NCBI GenBank assembly: GCA_000634115.1
Contig: JFLJ01000095.1
Span: forward strand, 1-53,315
Reading direction: 5' to 3'
DNA length: 53,315 bases
DNA from: Prochlorococcus sp. scB241_528O2
GTDB lineage: Bacteria; Cyanobacteriota; Cyanobacteriia; PCC-6307; Cyanobiaceae
Numbering within the stretch: position 1 is the stretch's first letter; the number at the start of each line of letters is the position of its first letter. The translations under genes were made by a program, and so were the position numbers. Shown here one piece after another: positions 32,999 to 43,176 of the stretch. Below the pieces are notes generated by a model, which was not told the origin of the DNA, searched no databases, and saw only the letters and a program-made list of their open reading frames with translations.

Positions 32999-34942
32999 AT
33001 GGGTGATTTAGCGTATTGGCCTTCAGCCAAACCTCTTTCTATAAATTATAAATTTGCTAAAAATAGAGATTATATTGAGAATCTTAATCATATTGATCAA
33101 ATTTGGGAAAATTTAAAATTTAAATGCGGCAATACTCTAGCTGTTCGTGATTTAAGAGGAAAATACAAAGAAAAATTCACTTATTCTGAGTTAGCTGATT
33201 TAATAACTAAAGCCTCTTCTTCTTTTAAGAATTATGGATTAGTAAAAGGGGATGTAGTTACTGTAATATCTGAGAATTCTCCAAGATGGCTAGTAGCAGA
33301 TCAAGGTTTAATGCGATTAGGAGCTATAAATGCAGTAAGAGGTATTAATTCTCCTTCAGTAGAATTAGATTATATTATTGAGCACTCTAATTCAGTAGGA
33401 CTAATAGTTCAATCGAAGGAAATTTGGCTAAAGTTAAACAACAAAGAAGAATTAAAAAAAAGACTGAAATTTATAATTAATTTAGAAGATGAACAATTTG
33501 AAAGTTTAATAAGTTGGAGGCAATTTATAAGTGTATTAGAAAAAGAAAATTCTCAAGAAAATATTGTTGAAAAATTTAATCCAAAAATTGATGACGTTGC
33601 CACTATTCTTTATACCTCTGGGACAACAGGAAAACCTAAAGGCGTGCCCTTGACCCATGCAAATTTTTTACATCAAATCATTAATTTAGCCTATATTGCT
33701 GATCCAGAGCCTGGAACTTCTGTTCTAAGCGTTTTACCCATATGGCATTCTTATGAGAGAAGTGCTGAATACTTCTTTTTCTCATGTGGTTGTTCGCAAT
33801 ATTATACAATTCCTAAATTTCTGAAAGATGATATTACACAAATAAAACCTGTCGTAATGGCTACTGTCCCACGACTATGGGAGGCAATACATGATGGTTT
33901 TTTTCAGGCTTTAAAAAAAATGTCCTCCGAGAAGCAAAAACTTATTAAGTTTTTGATAAGTAATAGTTCAGTTTTTAAAAGAAGTCTTAGAAAGATAAGA
34001 AATTTAGATATTAATCAAATAACTTTTAAATCAAGAATCCCCTTACTGGTTTCTGTTATTGGCAGATATCCCCTACATAAGTTGTCGACTATTTTTGTAT
34101 GGCCGAATATTCTTAGACAACTATGTGGAGAAAAACTGAAATTTCCTATTAACGGAGGAGGAGCTTTGCCAGAACATGTCGATCTTTTTTTTGAATCTTT
34201 AGGTATCGATGTATTGGTGGGATACGGACTGACAGAAACCAGCCCAGTATTAACTTGTAGGAGAAGAGAATTAAATGTTAGGGGCTCTTCCGGTCAACCT
34301 TTAGCATTTACAGAAATAAAAATAGTGAATGAGGATAAAAAAAAGATTTTGAAGTTTAGAGAAGTGGGAAAAATACTTGTAAAGGGACCTCAAGTAATGA
34401 AAGGTTATCTTAATAATGATTTAGCTACAAAAGAAGTTTTATCAAAAGATGGTTGGTTCGATACTGGTGATTTAGGTTTTCTAATACCAAATGGTTCTCT
34501 TTTTATAACAGGAAGAGCTAAGGATACAATCGTGCTATCCAGTGGAGAAAATATAGAGCCTAATCCTCTAGAAGCCCAAATTCTTAGTTCTGAATTTATT
34601 AGTCAGGTTCAACTTGTTGGGCAAGATAAGAAATGTTTAACAGCTCTTGTGGTTCCTAATATAGAATTGGTTAAAAATAAGTTCTTGAGGGAAGACCTTT
34701 CAAACTTAAATATTAATAAGAATATTATTTCATTTTTTAAATCTCAAATTAATTATTTGCTCAAATCTAGATTAGGATCAAGATCAGAAGAACAAATATT
34801 AGATTGTTATTTTGTTGATGCCTTTACTTTAGAAAATGGATTATTAACACAAACTCTTAAACAAAAGAGAAAGGAAATAGAAAAAAAGTATTTATCTAAA
34901 ATAGAAAATATGTATGAAAACAAATTAAATAAGAAAACTTGA
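32999..34942 (+). CDS. Acyl-CoA/acyl-ACP synthetase (AMP-binding enzyme)
   Basis: A 647-residue adenylate-forming enzyme. It contains the phosphate loop ILYTSGTTGKPKGVPLTHAN, the YGLTETSP segment, and GWFDTGDLGFLIPNGSLFIT followed by the hinge GRAKDTIVLSSGENIEP. In cyanobacteria this single long-chain enzyme (Aas) recycles free fatty acids to acyl-ACP for membrane lipids. CoA versus ACP as acceptor cannot be judged from sequence. The next gene (YlqD-like) follows 38 bases after its stop. Confidence 0.9.
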   Translation: MGDLAYWPSAKPLSINYKFAKNRDYIENLNHIDQIWENLKFKCGNTLAVRDLRGKYKEKFTYSELADLITKASSSFKNYGLVKGDVVTVISENSPRWLVADQGLMRLGAINAVRGINSPSVELDYIIEHSNSVGLIVQSKEIWLKLNNKEELKKRLKFIINLEDEQFESLISWRQFISVLEKENSQENIVEKFNPKIDDVATILYTSGTTGKPKGVPLTHANFLHQIINLAYIADPEPGTSVLSVLPIWHSYERSAEYFFFSCGCSQYYTIPKFLKDDITQIKPVVMATVPRLWEAIHDGFFQALKKMSSEKQKLIKFLISNSSVFKRSLRKIRNLDINQITFKSRIPLLVSVIGRYPLHKLSTIFVWPNILRQLCGEKLKFPINGGGALPEHVDLFFESLGIDVLVGYGLTETSPVLTCRRRELNVRGSSGQPLAFTEIKIVNEDKKKILKFREVGKILVKGPQVMKGYLNNDLATKEVLSKDGWFDTGDLGFLIPNGSLFITGRAKDTIVLSSGENIEPNPLEAQILSSEFISQVQLVGQDKKCLTALVVPNIELVKNKFLREDLSNLNINKNIISFFKSQINYLLKSRLGSRSEEQILDCYFVDAFTLENGLLTQTLKQKRKEIEKKYLSKIENMYENKLNKKT

Positions 34943-34980
34943 TTTCTTTTATCTATATTGAAAAAGTAATTTATATTTTT

Positions 34981-35424
34981 ATGGAAACAAAAAACTCAAT
35001 ATCGATAAAACGTTCCATAGCTATTAAAGCTATAGTTACTCCAACTTGGAAAGAGGACGCTGAAAAAGAATTAAGTAAAGCAATTTCAAACATTGATCAG
35101 CAATTATCTCAACTTGAGGAGGAGGGGCAACAAATAGTAAACAATATTAGATCCCAGTCTGTTAATCCTTTAGATCCAAGGGTTCAAGAACAGGTAAGTC
35201 AGGTGCAACAACAAGTTGCAGCAAAACGGAATGAAATTGAAGAACAAAAAAGAAATCTACTTCAACAACAGAGTCAAGTTCGCGAATTAAAAATGGACGA
35301 AATTGTCGATCAAGGGCAAGTAGATAGTTTTTGTGATGTTACTGTAGGGGATAATCTTATTGAAAAAATGCAGGTCTCAATAACAGTTAAAGATGGTGTT
35401 ATTCAATCTATTGATAATAATTAA
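34981..35424 (+). CDS. YlqD family protein
   Basis: The true start is the ATG at 34981 (METKNSISIKRS); an upstream frame from about 34939 adds only a hydrophobic run without a good start. The 147-residue protein has a YlqD-like layout: a short beta strand (SIAIKAIVTP), a long helical coiled coil rich in Gln and Glu, and a C-terminal beta part (DVTVGDNLIEKMQVSITVKD). The function is unknown. It probably sits in an operon with the acyl synthetase. Confidence 0.75.
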   Translation: METKNSISIKRSIAIKAIVTPTWKEDAEKELSKAISNIDQQLSQLEEEGQQIVNNIRSQSVNPLDPRVQEQVSQVQQQVAAKRNEIEEQKRNLLQQQSQVRELKMDEIVDQGQVDSFCDVTVGDNLIEKMQVSITVKDGVIQSIDNN

Positions 35425-35637
35425 GTAGAAAACTAGAATTTTTGATAAATATAGATTTAAACGCGAAAAATTTTAGATTCTTATTGATCTTAATTATTAC
35501 TTTCTTAAGTTTCAAGAGTTCCCACCGTGAACATGATTTCGTATAATTAAGTCAAGAGTTTAAAGGTTTCTTAATCATAAGAACTGTAGAAAGTTTGATA
35601 GAAATGCCTTTAAAACTAATGCAATAAAAATTTTCTT

Positions 35638-37005
35638 ATGTCTCACGAAATATTCATGCCTGCCTTGAGTTCTACTATGACAGAGGGCAAGATTGTGGAA
35701 TGGTTAAAAAATCCAGGAGATAAGGTGGAAAGAGGCGAATCAGTTTTAGTTGTTGAATCTGATAAGGCAGACATGGATGTTGAATCTTTCCAAGATGGAT
35801 ATCTTGCGGCAGTTTTAATGCCTGCGGGCAGCACTGCACCAGTAGGAGAAACTATTGGACTTATTGTAGAAAATGAGGATGAGATAGCTTCTGTTCAAGA
35901 ACAAAATAAAGGAAATCAACCTGAAGTTTCTAGTTCAAATCAACTTGAATTAGAAAGCAATAAAACTGAAGAAAAAACAGTGGCTCATAATGAAAATGTT
36001 AAAAAAGAAGAAAAAAAAGTCTTCTTAAATAGTGATAAGACATCCCCATCATTTAATAGTGATCAAATTAATGCTGCAAAAAGTAATGTTTCTTCAAGGG
36101 TAATTGCATCTCCAAGAGCTAAAAAACTCGCCTCTCAAATGGGTGTTGACTTAGCAAAAGTTAATGGATCTGGACCTCACGGAAGAATTCAAGCAGATGA
36201 TATTTTAAAAGCCAATGGTCAACCTGTCTCTATTCCATGGATAGGAGAGGGTAGTTCGCCTGCAAGTGTTCCTGGTTCAAATCTAAAAGCTGAAAGTAAA
36301 CCAGAAACATTAGGCAATAGTTTTGGTAATCCTGGAGAAACAATTCAATTTAATACTCTTCAAAAAGCGGTAAATAAGAATATGGAATCTAGTTTGAATG
36401 TTCCATGTTTTAGGGTGGGTTACTCTATTAACACAGATAAATTAGATAATTTCTACAAAAAGGTAAAACAGAATGGAGTTACTATGACTGCTTTACTAGT
36501 TAAGGCAGTTGCAAAGACACTTAAGAAACATCCTCAAGTTAACTCAAGTTTTTCAGACAATGGAATTTCTTACCCAGAAAATATAAATATTGCTGTCGCT
36601 GTCGCAATGGAAGATGGCGGATTAATAACTCCAGTATTAAAAGAACCATGCAATACTGATTTATTTGAATTATCAAGGGAATGGAAAGATCTCGTAAAAA
36701 GATCAAGATCAAAACAATTAGAACCTGATGAATACTCAACGGGAACCTTTACTTTATCTAACCTTGGTATGTTTGGAGTTGATAGATTTGACGCAATACT
36801 CCCTCCAGGAACCGGAGCTATTTTGGCGATAGCATCATCGAAACAAACTGTTGTTGCTAATAGTGATGGTTCAATATCTGTTAAAAAAATAATGCAAGTA
36901 AATCTAACAGCTGATCATAGAGTGATTTATGGAGCTGATGGTGCTTCATTTTTAAGAGAATTGGCTTTTCTAATTGAAAATGAGCCAGAAACACTTGTAT
37001 CTTAG
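35638..37005 (+). CDS. pdhC: Pyruvate dehydrogenase E2 (dihydrolipoamide acetyltransferase)
   Basis: The acetyltransferase core of the pyruvate dehydrogenase complex. It has one N-terminal lipoyl domain with the lipoylated K43 in ESDKADMDVES, a linker, an E1/E3-binding domain (VIASPRAKKLASQMGVDLAK, then VNGSGPHGRIQADDIL) and a catalytic domain ending NLTADHRVIYGADGA, with the catalytic His in DHR and the variant YGADGA instead of DGA. It follows lipB, whose product lipoylates it. A TATAAT at 35542-35547 is a likely promoter -10 element. queA follows at 7 bases. Confidence 0.95.
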   Translation: MSHEIFMPALSSTMTEGKIVEWLKNPGDKVERGESVLVVESDKADMDVESFQDGYLAAVLMPAGSTAPVGETIGLIVENEDEIASVQEQNKGNQPEVSSSNQLELESNKTEEKTVAHNENVKKEEKKVFLNSDKTSPSFNSDQINAAKSNVSSRVIASPRAKKLASQMGVDLAKVNGSGPHGRIQADDILKANGQPVSIPWIGEGSSPASVPGSNLKAESKPETLGNSFGNPGETIQFNTLQKAVNKNMESSLNVPCFRVGYSINTDKLDNFYKKVKQNGVTMTALLVKAVAKTLKKHPQVNSSFSDNGISYPENINIAVAVAMEDGGLITPVLKEPCNTDLFELSREWKDLVKRSRSKQLEPDEYSTGTFTLSNLGMFGVDRFDAILPPGTGAILAIASSKQTVVANSDGSISVKKIMQVNLTADHRVIYGADGASFLRELAFLIENEPETLVS

Positions 37006-37011
37006 ATTTAA

Positions 37012-38136
37012 TTGATTTCTCAAATTAATAATGAAGAAAGAGATTATAAGCTTGAATCATATGATTACTTTCTTGACCCTTCATTAATTGCTAGTAAACC
37101 TTCTGCAATAAGGCATGAATCAAGATTGATGATAGTGAGAGATAGTGTTTTAGAAGAGGATTGCTTAACTAATAAATCTACCAAGAATCTTTTAGATGAA
37201 TTTAGAGAAGGCGATCTCGTGGTTATAAATAATACTAAAGTTATGAAGGCAAGGTTAAGAGTTGAATTAGAAAATGGGACATTAGTCGAATTATTAGTTT
37301 TAGAAAAATCCCATCAATGTGTTTGGTTATGTTTGGCTAAGCCAGCGAAAAAGTTAAAAATAAATAGAAAATTAAAATTAAAATCTCCTTCGGCACAAAA
37401 TATTAATTTGATGGTTGATGGTGTTGATGAAGAAACTGGAGGTAGATTTATTAAGTTTCCTGAAAATATAACTGATCTCAACTCAATGAATGACCTTCTT
37501 GATAAATATGGGGAAATACCTCTCCCTCCTTATATAAATAATTCCGGGGAAGAATCTTTTCACGAGAAGAGTTATCAAACTGAGTATGCAACTAATCCAG
37601 GAGCAGTTGCTGCGCCAACAGCTGGTTTACACTTAAGCAAAAGTCTTATTTCCAATCTGAAAAAAAAAGGAGTAATAATCTTACCTATTACTTTGCACGT
37701 GGGTTATGGGACATTCAAACCAATTGATCAAGAAGATTTAACTAACTTAAGACTTCATAAAGAATGGGTAAGCGTTAATAAGGAAGTAGTGGAGGAAATA
37801 AAAAGAATAAAAAAAACAGATAGAAGAATAATTGCTATAGGGACAACTAGCGTAAGAGCTCTTGAAAGTTGTTATTCTCGTCAAATTAATGACTTTATTC
37901 CCATAGCAAAGTATGTGGATTTAGTAATAAAGCCAGGTTATAAATTCAAGGTGGTTGATGGATTATTAACTAATTTTCATCTTCCTAAAAGTTCGTTATT
38001 ACTATTAGTAAGTGCAATGATTGGGAGAGAAAGATTATTGGATTTGTATAAAAAAGCCATAAAAGAAAAATTCAGATTTTTCTCTTATGGCGATGCTATG
38101 TATATTTCACCAGATTCACTACTGGAGAAAAAATAA
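37012..38136 (+). CDS. queA: tRNA preQ1(34) S-adenosylmethionine ribosyltransferase-isomerase
   Basis: This enzyme makes epoxyqueuosine from preQ1 in tRNA, using the ribosyl part of SAM. The motifs are YDYFLDPSLIASKP near the start, LVVINNTKVMKARLRVELE, NPGAVAAPTAGLHLS, LHVGYGTFKPI and IAIGTTSVRALES, then a DGLLTNFHLPKSSLLLLVSA end. The start is a TTG or ATT at 37012. It lies head to tail with pdhC and convergent with cysK. Confidence 0.96.
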   Translation: MISQINNEERDYKLESYDYFLDPSLIASKPSAIRHESRLMIVRDSVLEEDCLTNKSTKNLLDEFREGDLVVINNTKVMKARLRVELENGTLVELLVLEKSHQCVWLCLAKPAKKLKINRKLKLKSPSAQNINLMVDGVDEETGGRFIKFPENITDLNSMNDLLDKYGEIPLPPYINNSGEESFHEKSYQTEYATNPGAVAAPTAGLHLSKSLISNLKKKGVIILPITLHVGYGTFKPIDQEDLTNLRLHKEWVSVNKEVVEEIKRIKKTDRRIIAIGTTSVRALESCYSRQINDFIPIAKYVDLVIKPGYKFKVVDGLLTNFHLPKSSLLLLVSAMIGRERLLDLYKKAIKEKFRFFSYGDAMYISPDSLLEKK

Positions 38137-38138
38137 AT

Positions 38139-39125
38139 TTAAGCTTTTACTGGTTCTTGAATGATTCCGCTTGGAACTTCAGTAAACATAATTGATGATA
38201 AATACCTCTCTGCTAAATCAGGTAGAACAACTACAATAGTTTTCCCCGCATATTCATCTTGTTCAGCTAATCTAACAGCGGCGGCGGCGGCGGCTCCACA
38301 AGATATTCCTACTAATAAACCTTCCTCTTTAGCTAATCTAAGAGCCATCTCGATTGACTCATCATTTGTTACCTGTTCAACCTTGTCAACAATTGATAAG
38401 TCAAGGTTCTTAGGAATAAATCCTGCTCCTATTCCTTGAATCTTATGTGGTCCTGACTTGACCTCCTCTCCATTCATTGTCTGTGTAATAACAGGACTAT
38501 GTGATGGTTCTACAGCTACAGAAGTAATATTCTTACCCTTTTCTTGCTTGATGTATCTTGAAACTCCTGTAATTGTACCGCCAGTTCCAACCCCTGCGAC
38601 TAAAACATCAATTTCACCATCGCAATCATCCCAAATTTCTGGCCCAGTAGTTTTGAAATGAATTTCAGGGTTTGCTGGATTATCAAATTGACCTGGCATG
38701 AAATATTGTGAAGGATTACTTTCTGCAATTTCTTTAGCCTTAGCTATTGCTCCAGGCATACCTTTAGAAGCCTCTGTTAAAACAATTTCAGCCCCCAAAA
38801 CTGCCATGACCCTTCTTCTTTCAATTGACATAGATTCTGGCATTGTAAGGATGAGTTTATAACCTCTTGCTGAAGCAGTAAAAGCTAGAGCAATGCCTGT
38901 ATTTCCAGAAGTTGGCTCAACAATTGTTTTGTCTTTTGTAAGCTTCCCACTTTTCTCTGCATCCCAGATCATGTTTGCGCCAATCCGACATTTGACACTA
39001 TAAGCAGGGTTTCTACCTTCAATTTTTGCAAGTACAGTAGCTTTTGCGTTTTTAGTAACTGATTTTAATTTTACTAATGGAGTGTTTCCAATAGCAAAAC
39101 TGTTGTCCTCATAAATTTTTGCCAT
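38139..39125 (-). CDS. cysK: Cysteine synthase A
   Basis: A PLP enzyme making cysteine from O-acetylserine and sulfide. The PLP lysine is K46 in [23 protein letters not shown] binds substrate and GTGGTITG binds the cofactor phosphate. A run of alanines in [12 protein letters not shown] (from a GCGGCG-rich stretch near 38280) is a normal low-complexity part of the protein. The two neighbouring genes are also sulfur amino-acid enzymes. Confidence 0.97.
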   Translation of the reverse strand: MAKIYEDNSFAIGNTPLVKLKSVTKNAKATVLAKIEGRNPAYSVKCRIGANMIWDAEKSGKLTKDKTIVEPTSGNTGIALAFTASARGYKLILTMPESMSIERRRVMAVLGAEIVLTEASKGMPGAIAKAKEIAESNPSQYFMPGQFDNPANPEIHFKTTGPEIWDDCDGEIDVLVAGVGTGGTITGVSRYIKQEKGKNITSVAVEPSHSPVITQTMNGEEVKSGPHKIQGIGAGFIPKNLDLSIVDKVEQVTNDESIEMALRLAKEEGLLVGISCGAAAAAAVRLAEQDEYAGKTIVVVLPDLAERYLSSIMFTEVPSGIIQEPVKA

Positions 39126-39209
39126 TTATATATTGAGAAAATATATTTTAATACTAACTATTATTCAGAAAAAGACTATATAAGTTTCTATATGGTAAAT
39201 ACTAGGAAT

Positions 39210-40679
39210 TTAGAATTTATTTAGTGCTTCAGAAAAGGTTTTCCATAATTGATCATGGTCCTCTAATCCAACTGATACTCTAATAAGGTGCGAGGGTATA
39301 CCAAAACTTTCAGCCCAATCTAACTCTTCATAATGAGCTAGTAACACATAAGGACAAACTAGAGTAAATTTTGTACCTAAACTAGGCCCTTTTGATATTT
39401 GTAGAGAATCATAAAACTTTTTAGCTTTTTTCAATCCTCCATTTAACTCAAATGATAATAAGCATCCGTATCCTCCATCAGAAGTAAGTAAAGAATTAAA
39501 ATTTGGACAATTTTCAGGATGGAAAATATTCTTGATCTCGCTATGGTTCTCTAATCTTTTTTTTAATTCCAAACATGCTTTATTTTGTTTAACCACTCTT
39601 TGATTTACATCTCTACTAACTTTTTCTAGATAAACAACATCTCCATCCGAAAGCATTGGAAGATTAATTTCGTTTAATGCATTTCTAAATTGATAAAGCC
39701 ATTTGCTTTTTGGATTGAGTATTAATGATCCAGCAAGAATATCACCGCTACCTGAAAAAATTTTTGTCAGTGAAGTAAAAACTATATCTGCATATTCTAG
39801 GGAATTTATATTTATATTTGAACCAATTGTATCGTCAACAATTAAAGGCATATTTAATTTTTTTGCTATTTTTGAAATTTTTTTAATGTTTACACATTTG
39901 AGCATTGGATTACTTGGTAATTCAATAATTAATGCTGATGGATTTATTCTTTTGATTTCTAATTCAATATCCATGCAATTTTCTTCTGTAATTAACTTGG
40001 CTCCATGAAATATATTCATTGGTAATTTCAGTACATCTACATATGGAAAACCAATTTGAAGTGTTGGTTTAGCTGGAAATAATTTATATACGATTTCTAA
40101 TGATGTATGGAACGCAGACATGCCAGAGGAAGTTAAGTGAATATCATTAGAGTTTATTTTTGTAGATTTAGAAATTCTATTTTTTATTCTTTGATAACAA
40201 TCGTTTACGTAAGCTTTTGGAGGGCAATCTTCAAGACCAAGTTCTATCGCAGCAGCTCTTGAAGATATACCAAGACCAGTATGTTGCCAAAAATATTTTG
40301 CAAAAATACTTCCTTCTTTTTCAGTTATTAAAAAAGCTAAATTATGTCTTTTTTCTATAAATGAGTATTTTTCAGAAGTTTTTCTATCAATGTATTTTTT
40401 AGCTTTAAAGGCTATGCTTTCATTCGGATATGGCCAGATACTTTTATTATTGTAGGAATTTTCTTTTTTTACTTTTTCGCATAATCTTTTCACTATAGGG
40501 TTTAGCCCGAACCGTGGGTAAATGGACTTCAATAATTTCATGCATTCTTGATTTTTTTCCTCATAATTTATTACATCATTCCAAGTTGGTAATGCTACAG
40601 AAACGGCATGAATACTATCAGGAATAGAATATCCCAACTCTAAATTTTTCCATATAGGGTTTTTAAGTAAATCTCTCAA
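39210..40679 (-). CDS. Divergent transsulfuration enzyme (cystathionine gamma-synthase-like) with N-terminal extension
   Basis: The C-terminal part has the Cys/Met metabolism PLP fold: LTSSGMSAFHTSLEIVYKLF, IIELPSNPMLKCVNI, PLIVDDTIGSN and the PLP-lysine segment FTSLTKIFSGSGDIL. The C-terminal end HLIRVSVGLEDHDQLW is classic. About 110-150 residues precede this and are not found in ordinary MetB. At 489 residues it is about 100 longer than MetB. It likely acts in methionine synthesis next to the gene at 40683 (4-base gap), which is the standard form. The exact substrate is uncertain. Confidence 0.75.
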   Translation of the reverse strand: MRDLLKNPIWKNLELGYSIPDSIHAVSVALPTWNDVINYEEKNQECMKLLKSIYPRFGLNPIVKRLCEKVKKENSYNNKSIWPYPNESIAFKAKKYIDRKTSEKYSFIEKRHNLAFLITEKEGSIFAKYFWQHTGLGISSRAAAIELGLEDCPPKAYVNDCYQRIKNRISKSTKINSNDIHLTSSGMSAFHTSLEIVYKLFPAKPTLQIGFPYVDVLKLPMNIFHGAKLITEENCMDIELEIKRINPSALIIELPSNPMLKCVNIKKISKIAKKLNMPLIVDDTIGSNININSLEYADIVFTSLTKIFSGSGDILAGSLILNPKSKWLYQFRNALNEINLPMLSDGDVVYLEKVSRDVNQRVVKQNKACLELKKRLENHSEIKNIFHPENCPNFNSLLTSDGGYGCLLSFELNGGLKKAKKFYDSLQISKGPSLGTKFTLVCPYVLLAHYEELDWAESFGIPSHLIRVSVGLEDHDQLWKTFSEALNKF

Positions 40680-40682
40680 TTT

Positions 40683-41846
40683 TCAGAATTTATTTAAAGC
40701 AAATAAAATGTCCGAGATTAAATCTTTAGTATCTTCACAACCAATCGATAATCTGACAAGAGCATCATCTATCCCTAGTAGATTTTTTGTTTTGTCATCA
40801 ACAGAAGCATGAGTCATTGTTGCGGGGTGACAAATTAAACTTTCAACTCCTCCAAGGCTTTCTGCTAGCGAGAAAAATTTGAGAGTTTTGCAAAATTTAA
40901 AAGTATCCTCTTTATTTAAATTTAATTTTAGGGTGATCATCGAACCTCCTGATCTCATTTGAGACTTTGCTAAATTAAATTGCGGATGTTTTTGATTAAA
41001 AGGATAAATTACTTTACTAATTATTTTATGATTATCTAATTCTTCAGAAATTAATTCTGCACTCCGCATTTGTTGTTCGATTCTTAAAGGAAGAGTTTTT
41101 ACTCCTCTTGTAATGAGCCAACTGTCAAAAGGGGATGGTTGAAGACCTAGAGCTTTCTGAGAGAAAAGCATCTTGCCATTCCATACCTCATTATTTGTCA
41201 GGACTGCTCCACCAATTGCATCACTATGTCCATTAATGAATTTTGTGGTGCTTACAAGCGATAGTGTTGCACCAAGGTCCAATGGTTTTTGAATAAGTGC
41301 TGTAGAAAATGTGTTATCCACAACTACGGGGATTTGGAGTTTATTCGCTTCATCACAAATCGCCTTAATATCAAGTACCTTCAAAAGTGGATTAGTTGGA
41401 CTTTCTAGCCATATCAATGTTGGCTCGAAGTTTGAAATCTTTTTGATATTATTTTTATTTGTAAAATCTGTATATAAAATTTCTAACCCAAATTTCTTGA
41501 AAATTTTTTCGAACATCCTCACTGTACAACCATAGAGATTTGACTCACAGAGTATCTTATCGCCTGATTTTAGTGTTGATGTAATTGCAGTTACCGCACT
41601 AATTCCAGAACCAAAAACTGTACAGTATTTAGAATCTTCTATTGATTTAAGTATGTTTTCTAGAATTCGAAAGTTTGGGTTGCCTGATCTGGTGTAGTCG
41701 AAATTATCTTTATTTCCATGTTTGAAAGTAGATGTAGAAAAAATAGGAGGCATAACGCATCCAGTGTCTTCTGCAAATGTTTCTCCATGGTGAATAGATA
41801 AGGTCTTAACACCTGGCTTTTTGATATTATTTTTCTTATTTCCCAT
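40683..41846 (-). CDS. Cystathionine gamma-synthase/lyase family enzyme
   Basis: A standard 387-residue PLP enzyme of the transsulfuration family. It contains VFGSGISAVTAITSTLKSGD, WLESPTNPLLKVLDI, VVVDNTFSTALIQKPLDLGA, the PLP-lysine segment STTKFINGHSDAIGG and a C-terminal SIGCEDTKDL. Synthase, lyase or beta-lyase cannot be separated by sequence. Its gene precedes that of the divergent homologue on the same strand with 3 bases between, so the two enzymes are probably made together. Confidence 0.88.
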   Translation of the reverse strand: MGNKKNNIKKPGVKTLSIHHGETFAEDTGCVMPPIFSTSTFKHGNKDNFDYTRSGNPNFRILENILKSIEDSKYCTVFGSGISAVTAITSTLKSGDKILCESNLYGCTVRMFEKIFKKFGLEILYTDFTNKNNIKKISNFEPTLIWLESPTNPLLKVLDIKAICDEANKLQIPVVVDNTFSTALIQKPLDLGATLSLVSTTKFINGHSDAIGGAVLTNNEVWNGKMLFSQKALGLQPSPFDSWLITRGVKTLPLRIEQQMRSAELISEELDNHKIISKVIYPFNQKHPQFNLAKSQMRSGGSMITLKLNLNKEDTFKFCKTLKFFSLAESLGGVESLICHPATMTHASVDDKTKNLLGIDDALVRLSIGCEDTKDLISDILFALNKF

Positions 41847-41870
41847 TATTTTTAAAAATAAGAATTTGGT

Positions 41871-41932
41871 TAAATCTCTTTTTTAAACGAGAGATTTAAT
41901 AATCCAAAGAAAAGTTGTATTAAACTTTTCTT
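41871..41932 (-). terminator. Paired hairpins after rpsD
   Basis: Two inverted repeats follow or overlap the 3' end of rpsD on the minus strand: AAGAAAAGTT/AACTTTTCTT (41907-41932), with the rpsD stop in its loop, and TAAATCTCT/AGAGATTTA (41871-41898). Neither has a long T-run after it, so the call as terminator or mRNA stabiliser is moderate. Confidence 0.45.
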
Positions 41933-42528
41933 GAATAATATTCAACAACTAGTAGTTCGTTTATTTCAAGAGCCACCCACTCTCTATCGCATTTACCATT
42001 TATTTTCCCCGTTAATTTAGGTTTGTCTAAATCAAGATGTGGGGGAACATTTGCTAACCCAGGGAATTCTATATTACCTTCTACAAGTTTTTTGCTTGCT
42101 TTGTTTTCTTTAATTCCAATTGAATCGCCTGATTTGCATTGATAACCAGCAATATCAAGAACCTTCCCATTAACAGTTACATGGCCATGATTTACTAATT
42201 GTCTTGAGCCAGGAATTGTACCCCCAAAACCTAATCTAAAACAAACATTATCTAGTCTGTTTTCTAAAAGTCTTAGTAGGTTTGTTCCAGTAGATCCTTC
42301 TTGAGCTCTGGCTTTTTTGACATAACGTACTAGTTGTTTTTCAGAAACTCCATAATTAAACCTTAGTTTCTGCTTTTCTTCTAGCCGAATTGCATATTCT
42401 GATCGCTTGCGACGGGCTTGGCCGTGCTGACCTGGAGGATTAGACTTCTTTGAAGCTTTCCTAGTGAGACCTGGTAGTTCTCCCAAGCGACGCGTAACCC
42501 TTAATCTTGGGCCGCGGTATCTTGACAT
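41920..42528 (-). CDS. rpsD: 30S ribosomal protein S4
   Basis: A 202-residue primary-assembly protein of the small subunit. It starts [20 protein letters not shown] and contains the S4 RNA-binding domain ([40 protein letters not shown]). All parts are of normal length. It is divergent from yidD and stands apart from other ribosomal protein genes, as usual in cyanobacteria. Confidence 0.98.
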   Translation of the reverse strand: MSRYRGPRLRVTRRLGELPGLTRKASKKSNPPGQHGQARRKRSEYAIRLEEKQKLRFNYGVSEKQLVRYVKKARAQEGSTGTNLLRLLENRLDNVCFRLGFGGTIPGSRQLVNHGHVTVNGKVLDIAGYQCKSGDSIGIKENKASKKLVEGNIEFPGLANVPPHLDLDKPKLTGKINGKCDREWVALEINELLVVEYYSRKV

Positions 42529-42624
42529 AATTTAAAATTAAATAGAAATTTGCAATAAATTTGGATAATTGATTAAATTCAATTAAACTAAATTACTACT
42601 GAAATACTATTTTACATCATTAAA

Positions 42625-42861
42625 GTGTTCAAAACTATTAATAAATCAATTACTTATGTACTTCTTTTTTTGATTTCATTTTATCAAAAGTGGTTTTCTC
42701 CTTTTTTCGGACCAAGATGTAGATTTATCCCAAGTTGCAGTTCTTATGGATATGAGGCAATTACAAGACATGGCCCATGGAAGGGAGGTTGGTTAACTTT
42801 AAGAAGATTAAGCAGATGTCATCCTTTAACTCCCTGTGGATGTGACCCTGTGCCTGATTAA
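42625..42861 (+). CDS. yidD: Membrane protein insertion efficiency factor
   Basis: The protein has 78 residues with the YidD pattern SFYQKWFSPFFGPRCRFIPS, CSSYGYEAITRHGPWKGGWL, LTLRRLSRCHPLTPCGCDPV. Cysteines in CRFIPSCSSY are conserved. It assists YidC in inserting membrane proteins. The start is GTG at 42625. The next gene begins 4 bases on. Confidence 0.95.
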   Translation: MFKTINKSITYVLLFLISFYQKWFSPFFGPRCRFIPSCSSYGYEAITRHGPWKGGWLTLRRLSRCHPLTPCGCDPVPD

Positions 42862-42865
42862 ATGA

Positions 42866-43168
42866 ATGAAAATATTTATTTTTGTTAGGCAAGGATGTTG
42901 CCTTTGTGATTCATTAAAAGACAAACTGGCAAAAATAAATCTTAGTGAGTTATTCCCTAATCTAGAGGAGCTTAAAGAAATTGATATTGATAGGGTCGAT
43001 TTATATAAAGATAAATATAAAAAATATGATTATGAAGTACCTGTTATCGCTGTTGAAGGAATTAGGTCTAATGAAATTATAGAATTGCCTCGTATTTCTC
43101 CAAGATTAAAAGATGATCAATTAAAAAATTGGTTTCAAAAAAATATCAATACCATTCTTAAGAAATAA
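42866..43168 (+). CDS. Glutaredoxin-like (DUF836) redox protein
   Basis: This 100-residue thioredoxin-fold protein starts with IFIFVRQGCCLCDSLKDKLA. The active site is C-C-L-C, followed by a typical fold (EIDIDRVDLYKDKYKKYDYE, then the cis-proline segment VPVIAV). It fits the DUF836/glutaredoxin-like family. The substrate is unknown. It lies between yidD and murE in a tight plus-strand group. Confidence 0.85.
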   Translation: MKIFIFVRQGCCLCDSLKDKLAKINLSELFPNLEELKEIDIDRVDLYKDKYKKYDYEVPVIAVEGIRSNEIIELPRISPRLKDDQLKNWFQKNINTILKK

Positions 43169-43176
43169 TTTTTTTT

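Noticed and set aside
38275..38300. GCGGCGGCGGCGG triplet repeat
   Set aside because: It lies inside cysK and encodes the alanine-rich [12 protein letters not shown] segment, a normal part of the protein.
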